A stretch of 64,000 nt of DNA, from positions 1 to 64,000 of the forward strand of contig JAQMRL010000042.1 of NCBI GenBank assembly GCA_035578175.1. The letters run 5' to 3'. This document shows positions 40,717 through 52,412 of this stretch, piece by piece. Positions within the stretch are counted from its first letter, which is position 1. Each line of letters opens with the position of its first letter. Under the pieces are notes generated by a model that was given only the letters and a program-made list of their open reading frames with translations, did not search any database and was not told the DNA's origin. The translations under genes and the position numbers were made by a program. This DNA is from Catonia carolina (lineage: Eukaryota; Arthropoda; Insecta; Hemiptera; Achilidae).

Positions 40717-41380
40717 TGTCACCGGATGGCGACATTAAGTGACGAGTTAAAACCTTTAATTTTGGTGGCCCTGAAAAGGGCCGTTTAAGCGGTGGTCATC
40801 TTGATGTGCAGCGTTGGTCGTAGTCGTCATGGCAATCGAAGAGCTGGGCGACACGGCGTGTCGTCGTCCAGCGGAAACATCATCTTCTTCCTTCGCAATA
40901 GTGCGTTGATGGCTGCTTCGTCGGATCCGGTGGGCGTAAGGCTCGGTCAAGGGACCGCTGTAGGCATCGCTCGTGTCAGCAGGCGATGACGGTCCGGTCG
41001 ACGGCTTACGGTGACAGGTCGGCGAGCAGAAGCATAATCTTTTCTCTTGCGGGGTCGTCGATTAGTCTTCGCTGGAATCCAGCCACCGTGTGCCGTGGTG
41101 GACATCTTGTCAATGTTGTAGACTGGTGGAAATGAATCTCTCTGTGTTTGGATCGGAAATGAATCTCTCTGCTCAGTGTAGCGCTCTTTATGTAGTTGCC
41201 GAGAGCGCTGTTGTACAGGGCGGTTCCTGGCTCAGCCTTGATAACAAAGGCCTCTGTCGGTGCACAGCCGAAAGGTTTGTCGGTATACCGCCAAAGGACC
41301 TACCGTGCCGACAAGGGCCAGGAGAAGTATTGAAGGCTGGCAACACAGTAAATGATTAATTAGAAGGGGTGGCGGTGACA
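40717..41380 (-). mobile_element. Solo-LTR-like element, copy 2, in intron
   Basis: Inverse of the 26542 family: TGTCACCGCC at 41380 to CCGGTGACA at 40717, with 4-bp duplication TAAA (40713-40716, 41381-41384). 664 bp, lacking the tandem stem-loop duplication. It ends 78 bp upstream of the zinc-finger exon acceptor in the same orientation as the gene. Confidence 0.78.
40767..40782 (-). promoter_or_regulatory. Canonical histone-type 3' stem-loop
   Basis: Minus strand AAACGGCCCTTTTCAGGGCC then ACCA: upstream A-rich context, six-base stem, TTTC loop and downstream ACCA all match replication-dependent histone mRNAs. Confidence 0.82.
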
Positions 41381-41524
41381 TAAAACTACATTAAACATCA
41401 AACATTCATAGACCTGCACAAAGCCAACGATAGCGCGCCATAGAGTAAGCTTAGGGGCAGTTTGAAGAGAGGGGGAGTCTGTTCACAGTACATAGAAGTG
41501 ATCAAACACCTTTACATTGGGGCT

Positions 41525-41923
41525 GTTGTTGTTGTTTAGGTGATCAGCCGAAAGGCTGGTTTGAACCTGTAAAGGTTTTACTAAGTAAAACGAGGAGTGA
41601 GGTGGTTCACCATTGCCACAACTCACTGATTGGAAAAGTACACTTATCAGCATGTTGGGCCCTCTGAAAAGCACACATTTTCCGCTCTGTAAACGACACC
41701 TTCACTTCATTCACCACAGGGTCTGGCTGTATAATGAAATTCACTACTACTTTCAGAGAAGATAACTCTGATTAGTGTCTTTTACACCTCTACTTCTTCT
41801 GTTCTTAAATGATTCAGTCATTTAATTGGCTGAACATGTGATAAGAAACACAACTATTTATTTTAGCCCTGCAATGAACAGATTGAGTGTAAATAATTTA
41901 ACACTCCACCTGTCTGTTATGGG
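41525..41923 (-). mobile_element. SINE-like family 3
   Basis: Flanked by CATTGGGGCT (41515-41524, 41924-41933). Confidence 0.88.
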
Positions 41924-42105
41924 CATTGGGGCTACTAGTTCGATAAAAAATAGTCTCTACTGTCTTTCGAGTTAAAAATGACAAATGGACTTTGCCAATG
42001 TTGCTCCATTGCAACCATGCTTTATAAAATATATGTCAACAAAGCTTTGGAAGGACGGTGAAAGAGAAATGCTGTGGTATGGGAATTCCTGTTGCCGATA
42101 ATATA

Positions 42106-43038
42106 CGAGGTATGGCTATTAAATAACAAGACTGAAGTTGTAAAAAATTTTATTTTTATTTTATACATAATCACTTATTGTCACCTTCAATATACACTCC
42201 TTCTCTATCCCTACAACGCTCCATGCAAATTTTCCATTGTTGGAAACAGTGCTGGAAGTCATCTTCTGTCAGTTCCTTCAGGACACGTGCCGCTTTCTCT
42301 TTCACAGCTTCCACATACTCAAATCTTGTCTCTTTTAATACAGATTTCACCTTAGGGAACAGGTAAAAGTCACATGGTGCAAGATCTGGTAAAAAAGTAG
42401 GATGTTCTAACACTGAGATATTGTATTTGGCTAGGAACCTCTTGACAGATAACGCGGAATGAGCTGGCGCATTGTATTGGTGGAGAACCCATGATTTGTC
42501 CTTCCACGTTTCGAGGCATTTTTTCCTTACTCTTTGATGTAGTTTAGAAAGTACCTGAAGGTAGTATATTGATTAATTGTTTGACCTCCTTCAGGTACCC
42601 AGTGAAGGTATACAATCCCATGGATATAAAAAAAAACAATCATCATTGCTTTAAATTTTGACTTGCTCATTCGAGTTTTTTTGGCTCTCAGTGAAGTTTG
42701 GCTCTTCCAGTGCATGGATTGGCGCTTCGTTTCCGGATCATAAGTAAAAAAAAACCATGTTTCATCACATGTTATTATAGTTTCCAAAAAAATTTGGGTA
42801 ATTTTCAATTGTGTACAAAATGTCAGTACAAACAGTTTTGCGAGCTTCATTTCTTACATTTTTGAGTGGCACGTGTCCTTAAGGAGCTGACATAAGATGA
42901 CTTCCAACGATGAAAAATTTGCATGAAGCATTGTAGGGATAGAGAAGGAGTGTGTATTGAAGGTGACAATAAGTGATTATGTATAAAATTAAAATAAAAT
43001 TTATTACGTCAGTCTCGTTATTTAATAGCCACACCTCG
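42106..43038 (-). mobile_element. Mariner with two 3' ends, second case
   Basis: TA flanks (42104-42105, 43039-43040); termini CGAGGTATGGCTATTAAATA. The right 170 bp (about 42866-43038) is an inverted copy of the left 3' end including C-terminal codons, with a small internal deletion. The helix-turn-helix end is absent. Confidence 0.9.
42177..42850 (-). pseudogene. Mariner transposase catalytic half, damaged
   Basis: Minus strand: CDETWFF (first Asp) near 42770, HQYNAPAHS at about 42470 where the second Asp is Tyr, and FLPDLAPCDFYLF (third Asp), ending GVYIEGDNK. Frame breaks occur between. Loss of the second catalytic residue plus the missing N-terminus make it inactive. Confidence 0.85.
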
Positions 43039-43291
43039 TATTTTGTTCTTTTTTTTCACGGATGATCAAGTTGTCATATCTGCACATCACGATGATGCCA
43101 GCAATATGATGAGGAAATTGCAAGAGGAGTATGAAAAATAGGGCCTAAGTATAAATGTAGACAAAACTGAACACCTCACTGTTGGTGATCCAGAAAATGA
43201 TATTCAGCTAGGTACAGGTGTAGAGAAAAGCTGTGAAATTTTTTTAATACACAAAATATTTTTGAATAATTTGCAGACAATAAAATAATCA

Positions 43292-43633
43292 ACCCACCGG
43301 GTTGGTCTAGAGGTAAAGTCGTCGCCAAAAATCACCTGTTTAACAGCTGATGTTCAGAAACGAAGGTTCCTGGTTCAAATTATAGTAAAGGTAGTTACTT
43401 TTATACGGATTTGAATACTAGACAGTGGTTACCGGTGTACTTTAATGGTTGGGGTTTAATTAACCATACTCTCACAGGAATGGTCGGCCAGGAATGGGTC
43501 TGTACAAGACTTACACCTCATTTACACGTCATATACAACATCATCCTCATCTGATTGGGTCATGGGGTTGCTTATTGTTCTAAATTGAACAGATTGCAAC
43601 GTACACAAATTAGGAATAATAAAAAAATAAATA
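43292..43633 (+). mobile_element. SINE family 1, full-length reference copy
   Basis: Flanked by AATAAAATAATCA (43279-43291, 43634-43646). The most complete copy here, from ACCCACCGGGTTGG to the A-rich tail; lies in the intron of the minus-strand zinc-finger gene. Confidence 0.9.
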
Positions 43634-43704
43634 AATAAAATAATCACTTGTATTGTTAAAATAAGAAGAAGAAATAAAATTGTTACCAGTAAGTATGGTA
43701 GTAC

Positions 43705-43794
43705 CTTTTCAGTTTTAATGGAGTTATCTGCCAGAGGATCAGAAGACCACCTTTCATGTTCCATTGGACTTGACTCATCTTTCTGCGTTGATTC
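43705..43794 (-). CDS. 90-nt internal exon of minus-strand zinc-finger gene
   Basis: Acceptor TCTTTTTTAG, 30 codons phase 0, donor AAAAG/GTACTA. The peptide starts ESTQKDESSPMEHERW and ends SSDPLADNSIKTEK, aligned codon for codon with the three plus-strand copies (3339, 4446, 5530). Next downstream exon on this strand: 40638-39199. The CA-core repeat again abuts its 5' side, as in the plus-strand units. Confidence 0.75.
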
Positions 43795-43821
43795 CTAAAA
43801 AAGATGGACAACACTATCAAC

Positions 43822-44766
43822 AAAAATCTGGTGTTAAACACTCACACAACTTTCTCTTGCCAATGCAAATAATTAACAATAAACCTAACATTAGTAATAA
43901 AACATTAGAAATAAACAAAAAACTAACCTCAAAAACATAACCTTATTTTAATCACGAGTGAAAGATGCAAAATGAAAATCGAACTCAGTTTGGCTTAAAA
44001 ATACGGAAAATCACTCTTTCACGCTAAACTAGGCTCTGTAGTGAAAAATGCTTAAAATAAAAGTTGTAGATCTTTTAATTTCCTATAAATTTGATTATAT
44101 ACACTTTTATCGTAAAATGCATTCTACGGCCGAAATGTTAAAAAAAATCGATTTTCACACGTTTTCGTGAGAAAAAAAAACAGAAAATCGCTAATTATTG
44201 CTAAACTAAGCGTTATGCAAAAAAATGTTTGAAATGAAAGTTGTAGAATTAAAAATTCTCAACAACTTTTACTATATAAATTTTTGTGCTAAATTGCATA
44301 TTAAAGCCGTAATCTTAAAAAAACTATGTTTTTACGTGAAAACAGCCTCACCCAGAATTTCAGCAAACATGACGCCTACCCTATCTTGTAGAGAATAAAA
44401 AATTGAGTATGTAAACCAGGCGATTTAAAAAAAAATCGTAGGACCAGTTTTTGAGAAAATCGCAAAAAAGTGAAAAATGACACGAATAAACTACTACTTC
44501 CGGTTGACCGATTTTGATGAAAATGTTCGTGTTGAATCCGGTAGTGGTATGTAACTTAAGTTTCAAGTTCGTACGATGTTCCGTTCTTGAGATATTTTGT
44601 ATACACACACACACAGACCAATCGCTAAAAACATGTTTTGTTGGGTTCAGGGGGTCTGAAAACGTATAGATCCGGTGAAAACTCAATTTCTTAAAATCGC
44701 CATGAAAACAATAAAACCATGAAAACAATTCCTTCCTATATATTCATAAAGGGAAGAGAAAGTAAA
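43822..44766 (-). mobile_element. CA-core repeat, minus copy
   Basis: 945 bp from AAAATCTGGTGTTAAACACT to GGGAAGAGAAAGTAAA; it lies about 30 bp 5' of exon 43794-43705, as in the plus-strand tandem units. Confidence 0.8.
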
Positions 44767-44987
44767 AAGCTGTCAATCTAATCCAGAGTAATTTGAAATG
44801 AAAACAAAGTTTATAACTACAGAAACAACTGTGGTGAAACAACTATGGCTATTCAAGCGTAAGTGAAGAGTCAGGTGAATACGGAGTCTGTGGTAAAAGA
44901 AAAGGGGAAAAACAGCTCTCTTGAAGTTGATGTGACATAATTATGTTATTATATGAAAGCACAAAATTTTATGAACACGTGCATATA

Positions 44988-46323
44988 CGAGGGTTATTTT
45001 TTTTTCAACCTCCGATGGTGGAAAAAAAATAAGACAGATTTTGATTAAAAAATGATTTTATTACTAAAATTACAGTAAAGTCTTACTTATTTCTCTACAT
45101 AATCGCCGAATCGATTGAGACATTTGTCGTATCGTGACACCAGCTTTTCGATACCCTCTTCAAAGAAGTTTGCCGCCAATGAGGTCAGGAACATCTGGAC
45201 AGCATCTTGAAGTTCTTCGTTGGTAGCGAAGCGTTGCCCGCCCAACCACGACTTCAATTCTCGAAAGAGGTGGTAATCACTCGGTGCTAGGTCTGGACTA
45301 TACGCTGGATGATCAAAAACTTCCCACTTAAACTGTTTAAGAAGGTCTTTGGTCACATTGGCACAGTGTGGTTGTGCATTGTCATGGATCATAACCACGC
45401 CAGATGAAAGCATCCCTCTTCGTTTATTCTGGATCGCTCTACGGAGGTTACGCAAAGTTTCACAGTAACTTTCCTTTGTTATAGTGGTTCCTTTTTCCAT
45501 AAATTCAACCAACAACACTCCCCTTCGGTCCCAAAAGACAGTAGCCATTGTTTTCTTGTTTGTCAGTGTCCGTTTAAACTTTTTGGGTTTGTTTGGAGAA
45601 GATGTGTGCATCCACTGCTTCGACTGTTCTTTGGTTTCTGGATTGTCATACAAGACCCACGTTTCATCGTCAGTAACAATACACTTTAAAAACTCTTCCC
45701 CTTCATTATGGTAACGACTAAGGAACTGTATGGCAGACACCATTCTCTGGGTTTTGTGGCCGTCACTAAGCATTTTCGGGACCCAACGAGCGCAAAGTTT
45801 GCGGTAACGTAGGACATTTGTCACAATGTTGTATAGAGATGACCTTGAAATGTCCGGAAATTCGGCAGAAAGTTCACTTATTGTGAACCTTCGTTTGTCT
45901 CTGACCACTTGATCAATCCGCTCAACAATGCCTGCAGTGGCGACGGACTTGCATCCCTGACCCCCTTCGTCATGGACATCGGTTCGCCCTTCCTTAAATT
46001 TTCTGCACCATTCCCGTACACTACCATCACTCATACACTTTTCACCATACACTAGGCTCATTCTGCGATGAATTTCAGCAGCACTACACCCTTCCGCTTG
46101 CAAAAAGCGAACCACACTTCGCAACTCACATTTGGCGGGAGATTCGATCGTATCGGCCATGATTCAGCTCCCGTATCTCAGCTACAAGTGATGCTGTGAA
46201 GATGCGGCCGGCACAGGCAGTGTGGAGGAGAGATGCGCAATCGCCTGACGCGCAGATTACACCACCGCCCACCTTCTGCTTGCTTAGAAACACGATTTAA
46301 GGTTGAAAAAAAAATAACCCTCG
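44988..46323 (-). mobile_element. Full-length mariner A
   Basis: 1336 bp, termini CGAGGGTTATTTTTTTTTCA, TA flanks (44986-44987, 46324-46325). Encodes an uninterrupted transposase. Confidence 0.95.
45087..46160 (-). CDS. Mariner transposase, intact (357 aa)
   Basis: Cuts and rejoins transposon DNA at TA sites. The N-terminal paired helix-turn-helix spans about residues 1-110, followed by WVPKML at 126-131. The catalytic D,D34D triad is at Asp165 (DETW), Asp260 (IHDNAQPH) and Asp295 (YSPDLAPSDYHLF), exactly 34 residues apart for the last two. Length 357 is slightly above Mos1-type proteins (about 345). The usual TGDETW reads TDDETW. No stop or frameshift; activity is plausible but unproven. 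It sits in the intron between zinc-finger exons 53875 and 43794. Confidence 0.95.
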   Translation of the reverse strand: MADTIESPAKCELRSVVRFLQAEGCSAAEIHRRMSLVYGEKCMSDGSVREWCRKFKEGRTDVHDEGGQGCKSVATAGIVERIDQVVRDKRRFTISELSAEFPDISRSSLYNIVTNVLRYRKLCARWVPKMLSDGHKTQRMVSAIQFLSRYHNEGEEFLKCIVTDDETWVLYDNPETKEQSKQWMHTSSPNKPKKFKRTLTNKKTMATVFWDRRGVLLVEFMEKGTTITKESYCETLRNLRRAIQNKRRGMLSSGVVMIHDNAQPHCANVTKDLLKQFKWEVFDHPAYSPDLAPSDYHLFRELKSWLGGQRFATNEELQDAVQMFLTSLAANFFEEGIEKLVSRYDKCLNRFGDYVEK

Positions 46324-46485
46324 TAGAATAAAATAGATAAAGATAAAATGCTTGTGCATTCGGTAGTAGGCCTACTGTTTTATGTACCTATTGTTTTTAT
46401 TCTTTTGCTGTTTGGTTTTGTTTATATTAATTTTTTTGTATGTATTCTTTGTTTCGTTTCTATTTTTTATTTATTTAGTTATTAA

Positions 46486-46940
46486 AATGGAACCAAGTTG
46501 TAGTAGTGAAAATTCGAGCATGAGTGCTAATGTAATACGGAAAAGGCAGGTAATACGCAATTAGGCTAGGGAGTATATCGTCAGTGTATGCAATTTTATG
46601 AAAAAAGAAGCTGAACAAAACGGACCAATTTTACTGACCGATGTGCAAAATCGTGTAGCCATAGCTATGGGGATTTCGCGTAGAACAGTTTGAAAGAATT
46701 TTGAAAGAAAAAAGAAAAAACCCTGATATGCTAATCAGAACACCAAGTAAGAAAAGAAAGAGAAGGAAAGTGAAGAGTGAAGTGGACGATTTTGATAAGT
46801 GTGTTGTGAGAAGAAGTGTTTTGCGGAAGAAAATTAATTTCAAAGGAAGTAAATGGTCGCTGTGGAAAATTATTAAAGATATCGGATTCAGATGGAGAAG
46901 GCAAAAGACAAAAGAAAATAAAAAGTTTTTAACTAGTTTT
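46486..46940 (+). pseudogene. Transposase N-terminal fragment, decayed
   Basis: MEPSCSSENSSMSANVIRKR, then after a TAG, VCNFMKKEAEQNG and VAIAMGISRRTV, then KKRKRRKVKSEVDDFD and WKIIKDIGFRWRR. The order (helix-turn-helix, basic linker, DDFD, second helix region) resembles insect Tc1-like transposases. Stops, a frame change and an internal deletion; no catalytic domain. Confidence 0.6.
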
Positions 46941-47249
46941 TAGTCTAGCGTAGTAGTCTTAACAGAGTAGTATACAATTAGAAAGAGAGGGAATGATGAT
47001 TAAGTGAGAAGGAGACAACACTTACCCCTTTGAAACTATCTCTACTCTACCTACTCGCCCACCCCTTACAAACTTCTTCCAAAAACAAATGTAATATAGA
47101 TGCTCCCACTGTAGTCCTTCTACTGTAAGAGTACTCCGTGTGAGGCAAGCGCTGCCTATACGTTGTAAACGAAAGTTTTACACTAGTTGGCGCATATCTA
47201 CCTCTCCGCTAGACAAAATTATCTTACTCTACGCTCCATCATTAAAATA

Positions 47250-49249
47250 CCGTATTGTTCCGAATACAAGCCGCAGTTTTTTTACAAAAAATCGGTTCCA
47301 TAATTTGACCTGCGGCTTGCATTCGCGCTTTAATAAAATTAATGGTTTCTTAAAGTAAGAAGTAGGTCTAGGTATGATGAAAGAGACACACTTATTGTGG
47401 GGGGGGGGGTTGAAGAATCGTCATCCATCGACAGAAATACGGCAAGTGATGTGTACAACTGGTTGTTTGATAAATCATAATATAAACAAGGGCATTGACC
47501 TGTTCACGCATTCTCACTCGCCCACACATCGTGCTACCCCTAACAGCAACATTTCTTCATAAGTCCTCTCTTTACGTTGTGCGTGTGCAATGGTTTTGAT
47601 CAGTTTGTGTTACCTACAGTATAAAGTTTGGAAGCAGTTTTCTTTTTACTTAATGTTGTTTATTTGATCATTTGTTTTTTGTTAAGTTCTTTTTATTTAC
47701 CTATACTTCACCATGAGTAATGTTGTAGAGGTTAAGGGTACTTCATCTATACAAATACCCAAAAATCAGCGCAGGTTTTACGATGCTAATTTCAAATTAA
47801 TAGTAATTAACTACGCGGAAAAGACATCTAACAGAGAAGCCGGAAGAAAATATAATGTGATGAATCATATGTTCGGCATTGGACAAAAAATAAACAACAA
47901 CTCCTAAATACTAATCCTGCAAGGAAGGCTTTCACTGGACCAAAAGTTAGTCGTTTTACAGAAGTAGACAAAAGGGTCTGACAGTATACGTGACTTCTCT
48001 AAGACAGCAAGGGATTCCTGTAACGTGACACATTTTACAAATGAAAGCATTGGAAATATCTGGAGAATTACTAAATATCCAAGACTTCAAGGCAAGTTTC
48101 GGCTGGATGAGAAGAATGATGCGACGAAATGGGTTCACATTGAGACGTCGAACATCAATTGCTCAAAAACTGCCTACTAATTTTGAAGAGAAATTCATCG
48201 AATATCACCGTTTCATTATTGGTCTACGAAAGCAATACAATCACTTACTAAGTCAGATTGGAAATGCTGACGAAATGCCTGTTTATTTCGACATAACTAC
48301 AAATTTGACAGCTGAAAAAAAGGAGCCAAGTCCGTAACTGTAAAGTCATCTGGTAATGAAAAGCTTCGTGTAACCGTAATGCTTGCAGTCTTAGCCGATG
48401 GAAGTAAGCTTCCACCTTACGTTATACTACGCAGGAAAACAATGCCGAAAGAAAACTTACCACAGGGTGTACTTTTCCGCTGCAGTGAGAAAGGTTGGAT
48501 GACCAATGAACTGATGATAGACTGGTTAAAAAGTGTATGGAATCGTCGACCAGGAACTTTATTGAAACGTCGTGGTATGTTAGTGCTAGATGCATTTCGT
48601 GGCCACACAACCGATGAAGTGAAAAGTTCATTACAAAATGAAATGAACACTCATCTTTTTGTCATTCCCGGAGGAATGACCAGTCAATTTACAGGTGTTA
48701 GATGTCGTTGTAAATAAACCGTTTAAAGACAGCCTACCACGTTTGTATAATGACTGGTTGGTCGCAGGAGATCATGCCTTAACTCCAACGGGCAAAATAA
48801 AAAAACCATCAATCCCGCAACTCGGCAACTGGATCAAGATTGCGTGGGACAACATTCCAGCTGATTTTATTATAAGAGGATTTAAAAAGTGTTGTGTTTC
48901 AAATAACATGGATGGATCAGAAGATAATGTCATTTGGGAAGACGATGAATGGAATGTTACTAAAAATTCGTCACATAAGAGTGATAGTGAAAGTAATGCA
49001 GCCAGTGATTCAGACGATTGATACACATAGGTATTATTATATAATTAAACCAATAATTTAATTTACCTAGTTAAAATAATAAATAGTAGTAAGTGTATTT
49101 GTTTAAGATAAGTACGGTAATTTGGATCTTATAAAATAAAATATTCTCAAAATTTAATAAAGTACTTGAAATCTTTTTTTCCTAGTTTTGATCGTGATTT
49201 TTCCGATGCGGCTTAAATTCGAGTGCGGCTTGTATTCGGAATAATACGG
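47250..49249 (+). mobile_element. Pogo/Tigger-like transposon
   Basis: 2000 bp, termini CCGTATTGTTCCGAATACAA and its inverse, TA flanks (47248-47249, 49250-49251). Confidence 0.92.
47713..49021 (+). pseudogene. Pogo-like DDE transposase, broken
   Basis: The ATG at 47713 opens a CENP-B/psq-type helix-turn-helix (NFKLIVINYAEKTSNREAGRKYNV). After several breaks it continues with a second DNA-binding part (FGWMRRMMRRNGF), NADEMPVYFD (first Asp), LVLDAFRGHTTDEVK (second), and LDVVVNKPFKD (third), then an acidic tail ending DSDD. At least three frame changes (before 48041, in the A-run 48315-48321, near 48690) and stops inactivate it. Confidence 0.9.
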
Positions 49250-49445
49250 TATCTACATCCAGCTAAAATAAACATTATCCTTTAAGCGTTTTTTTAATTA
49301 TACAGTTCTGATTACTTGTAATTATTGTAGTTTCATAAAGAGACTCCTTAATTAATTATTTTAACAACCGTTACATTTAACAAAACAATTTTTTTCTAGT
49401 TTTTAATGTTTACCGCTTTTATTTTTCAAAAACTCAACCCATTCA

Positions 49446-49836
49446 CTATCACGTATGTTAACAAAACACCTTACAAAACTTTTCAAACTGTCTACGAAGA
49501 AAATCGAAATGAACCGATACAATTCCAAAAGATAACTGACGAAACTAAAAATGAGTTAAACTTGGGCAAGTGCAAACAGTTGTATTAAACTAGTCACAGA
49601 CATTACATATTTTAATAATATGAAATAAATAATCTGAAATAATAAACAACAAATCACTGGAATTGTTTACTCTTCTGTTATAATTCAAGCGCATTACTTG
49701 TGACCAAAAATGAAATAAAACTGAGTCTATAATAAGAACCTACTAATCATAAATAATAATGTAATAATAGTAAATAATGTAACGAAAAATAACAATGTAA
49801 GAGTAACAATAGTAAAAGATTTAGTTATTAAATATT
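49446..49836. repeat. Segmental duplication, copy 1
   Basis: From TATCACGTATGTTAACAAAA to AAAAGATTTAGTTATTA; copy 2 at 50245-51224. Confidence 0.9.
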
Positions 49837-49839
49837 GTT

Positions 49840-50233
49840 GTTGTTTAGGTCATCAGCCAAAAGGCTGGTTTGAACCTGTAGAGGTTTTACTAAGTAAAAC
49901 GAGGAGTCAGGTGGTTTACCGTTGCCTTCCTCACTGAGTGGAAAAGTACGCTTATCAGCATGCCGGGCCCTCTGAAAAACACATATTTTCCACTCTGCAA
50001 ACGACACCTTCACTTCATTCACCACAGGGTCTGGCTGTATAATGAAATTCATTACTTTCAGAGGAGATAACTCTGATTAGTGTCACAGTACACCTCTACC
50101 TCTTCTGTTCTCAAATGATTCAGTCATTTAATTGGCTGACCATGTGATAAGAAACAGAACTATTTATTTCAGCCCTGCAATGAACAGATTGAGTGTAAAT
50201 AATTTGACACTCCACCTGTCCGTCATGGGCATC
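49840..50233 (-). mobile_element. SINE-like family 3 between duplicated segments
   Basis: Complete body from the GTTGTTGTTTAGG end to CCGTCATGGGC. It sits exactly between the two duplicated segments; no clear target duplication. Confidence 0.82.
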
Positions 50234-50244
50234 ACATATGTTAA

Positions 50245-51224
50245 CTATCACGTATGTTAACAAAACACCTTACAAAACTTTTCAAACTGTCTACGAAGAA
50301 AATCGAAATGAACCGATACAATTCCAAAAGATAACTGACGAAACTAAAAATGAGTTAAACTTGGGCAAGTGCAAACAGTCGTATTAAACAAGTCACAGTT
50401 AATGATATGAAATAAGTAATCTAAGATGATAAACAACGAATCACTGGAATCGTTTACTCTCCTGTTATAATTCAAGCGCATTAGTCTTTTATTACTACTT
50501 GTGACCAAAAATAAAATAAAACTGCGAGTCTATAATTAAAACCTTCTTCTTCTTCTTCTTCTTCTTTCTCTCTCCCCATGTGCCTTACAGCGTCGGGGTA
50601 GTCTCGGACAACTTCCTCCATTGTACTCTATCCGCCGCCAATCGTCTCATTTGCTATAGGGCCATGCCTCTTTCCTCTCCCAATCTTCGTATGTGCTCAT
50701 CATATGAGTATCGTGGACGTCCTCTTTTCCTACTCCCGCCAACGATTACGTTTGCATACTGCTTAGCTTTCCTTTCGTCATCCATTCTTTGTATGTGACC
50801 CCACCATCCCAATTGTATTCTATCTATTACTTCCTTCACATCCTTCATTCCTATTTCCTCCCTGATTCTTTCACTTCTTACTCTATCTCTCAATGTCTTC
50901 CCAGCTGTCCTTCTATGACACTTCATTGCAACTGCCCTGATTCTGCTCATTTGTTGTTGCTTCAAGGGCCAGCTTTCTGCACCATACAGGACTATTGGTT
51001 CAATAATACTTTTATAGACCCTGTTTTTTTACTGTGGCACCCACTTCTTTTTTTCCAAAAATACAATTTCTGGTTGCATAGAAGGCCCGACTAGCTTTAG
51101 AGATTCTATTTCTTAGTTCAATAAAAACCTACTAATCATAAATAATGATGTAATAATAGTAAATAATGTAACGAAAAATAACAATGTAAGAGTAACAATA
51201 GTAAAAGATTTAGTTATTATATAT
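50245..51224. repeat. Segmental duplication, copy 2, with LINE insert
   Basis: Same sequence as 49446-49836 at about 95% identity, split at 50541-51124 by a LINE end. Confidence 0.9.
50541..51124 (-). pseudogene. LINE RT C-terminus with (GAA)n tail
   Basis: The minus strand reads MKQQQMSRIRAVAMKCHRRT, then WWGHIQRMDDERKAKQYA and RKRGRPRYSYDEHIRRLG...*, followed by a (GAA)n tail at 50542-50566. Flanks AAAACC duplicated. 5'-truncated. Confidence 0.85.
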
Positions 51225-51453
51225 TAGTTTACACTAATGTTCGATTTATAAAACATTTTCTAACAAATGAATTGAACGTATTTTTATTGTATTAAGCTTA
51301 GAGTGAATAATCAGTGTTGTATGGAATTGTTGTTTGTTGATGATGCATGGTGTGCGTATTTTAAATTAATGCGCATGCTCACTTGTGTTGCTGGTTGCCT
51401 ACGTCGGAGTACTCTTAGCGTAGAGCAGACTCTATGCACGTTCGCCACAGTGA
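51225..51453. other. Unique-looking DNA upstream of promoter-like sequence
   Basis: GGAGTACTCTTAGCGTAGAG at 51409 recalls 25567 and the inverse at 47127; no gene seen. Confidence 0.35.
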
Positions 51454-51466
51454 ATCAGTATAAATA

Positions 51467-51960
51467 GGCTATTATAGAGGCATAGTTAGGGCCTGGGAAG
51501 AGGAGGCTAAAACCTCCTATTGGGAGAAGGTGCCAGGCTGTGAACAGGCAAAGAAATTCATTGCCTATTCCAGCAGAAAGGCTGGGATATATAATAGACT
51601 TGGAAGACAGGACTTGAGGAGGGTAGTGGGCCTGATGACTGGTCATTGTAATCTTGGGTATCATTTACCCAAGATAGGAGTTGCTGAAGAGAGCCTGTGT
51701 AGATTCTGTCATGAGGCAGAACAGAAGGCTGAGCATATTTTATGCAGTTGCAAGGTGGTTGGCTGCAAAAGAAGAGCGCTGATGGGTAAGGACGTGTTAA
51801 CACCTTCTCAGGTAAGTGCACTAGATCCTAGGCAGATCCTGCGCTTTATTGAAAGTGTGGGTCTTGCATAAATAAGGAATAGGGGCAATCACAAAAGATC
51901 TTTTAGGTCGCGGTGAGGAGGGGCTGCAGAAGCCTGAACGCCCTGGTTGTAAAGAAGAAG
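51467..51960 (+). pseudogene. LINE 3' end (RNase H-downstream zinc-knuckle region)
   Basis: Flanked by ATCAGTATAAATA (51454-51466, 51961-51973). Encodes CEQAKKFIAYSSRKAGIYNR, then CRFCHEAEQKAEHILC (zinc-knuckle) and FIESVGLA*. Same family as 53234-53826. Confidence 0.9.
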
Positions 51961-51965
51961 ATCAG

Positions 51966-51973
51966 TATAAATA
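51966..51973 (+). promoter_or_regulatory. TATA-like box
   Basis: TATAAATA within AGTATAAATACAACCAACTA, followed by GC-rich DNA (GGGCCGCACGTGCGCAG). In front of the possible first exon at 52351. Confidence 0.4.
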
Positions 51974-52071
51974 CAACCAACTACGGTGGCATGCGGGCCG
52001 CACGTGCGCAGTAAGTAGCTCCCCCACCACAGCGTCGTAGCCTGATACAGGCTGCCTCTAAACTAGTACTC

Positions 52072-52412
52072 ACTACTAATTGTGTTCTGTTCATGCAGTA
52101 ATCGTTTTGACATTTGTGTCGCTGTCGAAAGCCGCACGCCATCAAAATTAGTTGCGCGCGCACAAAATACGGGGGGGAAAATGTCTGCGATTCATTTTGG
52201 GGTAATAGGCAATAAGTTTTTTGCCTATTACTACTACCTATTACTACTAATTGTGTTCTGTTCATGCAGTAATCGTTTTGACATTTGTGTCGCTGTCGAA
52301 AGCCGCACGCCATCAAAATTAGTTGCGCGCGCACAAAATACGGGGGGAAAATGTCTGCGATTCATTTTGGGGTAATAGGCAATAAGTTTTTTCTAAATGG
52401 TGTACCTACCAT
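52072..52412 (+). repeat. 171-bp tandem duplication over a possible 5' UTR and start codon
   Basis: 52072-52242 and 52243-52412 are nearly identical; the main difference is GGGGGGG versus GGGGGG. Both copies contain AAAATGTCTGCGATTCATTT. Confidence 0.9.

Larger units (their letters stand above)
42010..43230 (+). pseudogene. LINE RT fragment interrupted by mariner
   Basis: Left of the mariner the frame reads LYKIYVNKAL and MGIPVADN; right of it TDDQVVIS (the RT FADD motif) and LSINVDKTEHLTVGD. Stops and a frame change show decay. The mariner split the RT just before its catalytic motif. Confidence 0.75.
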
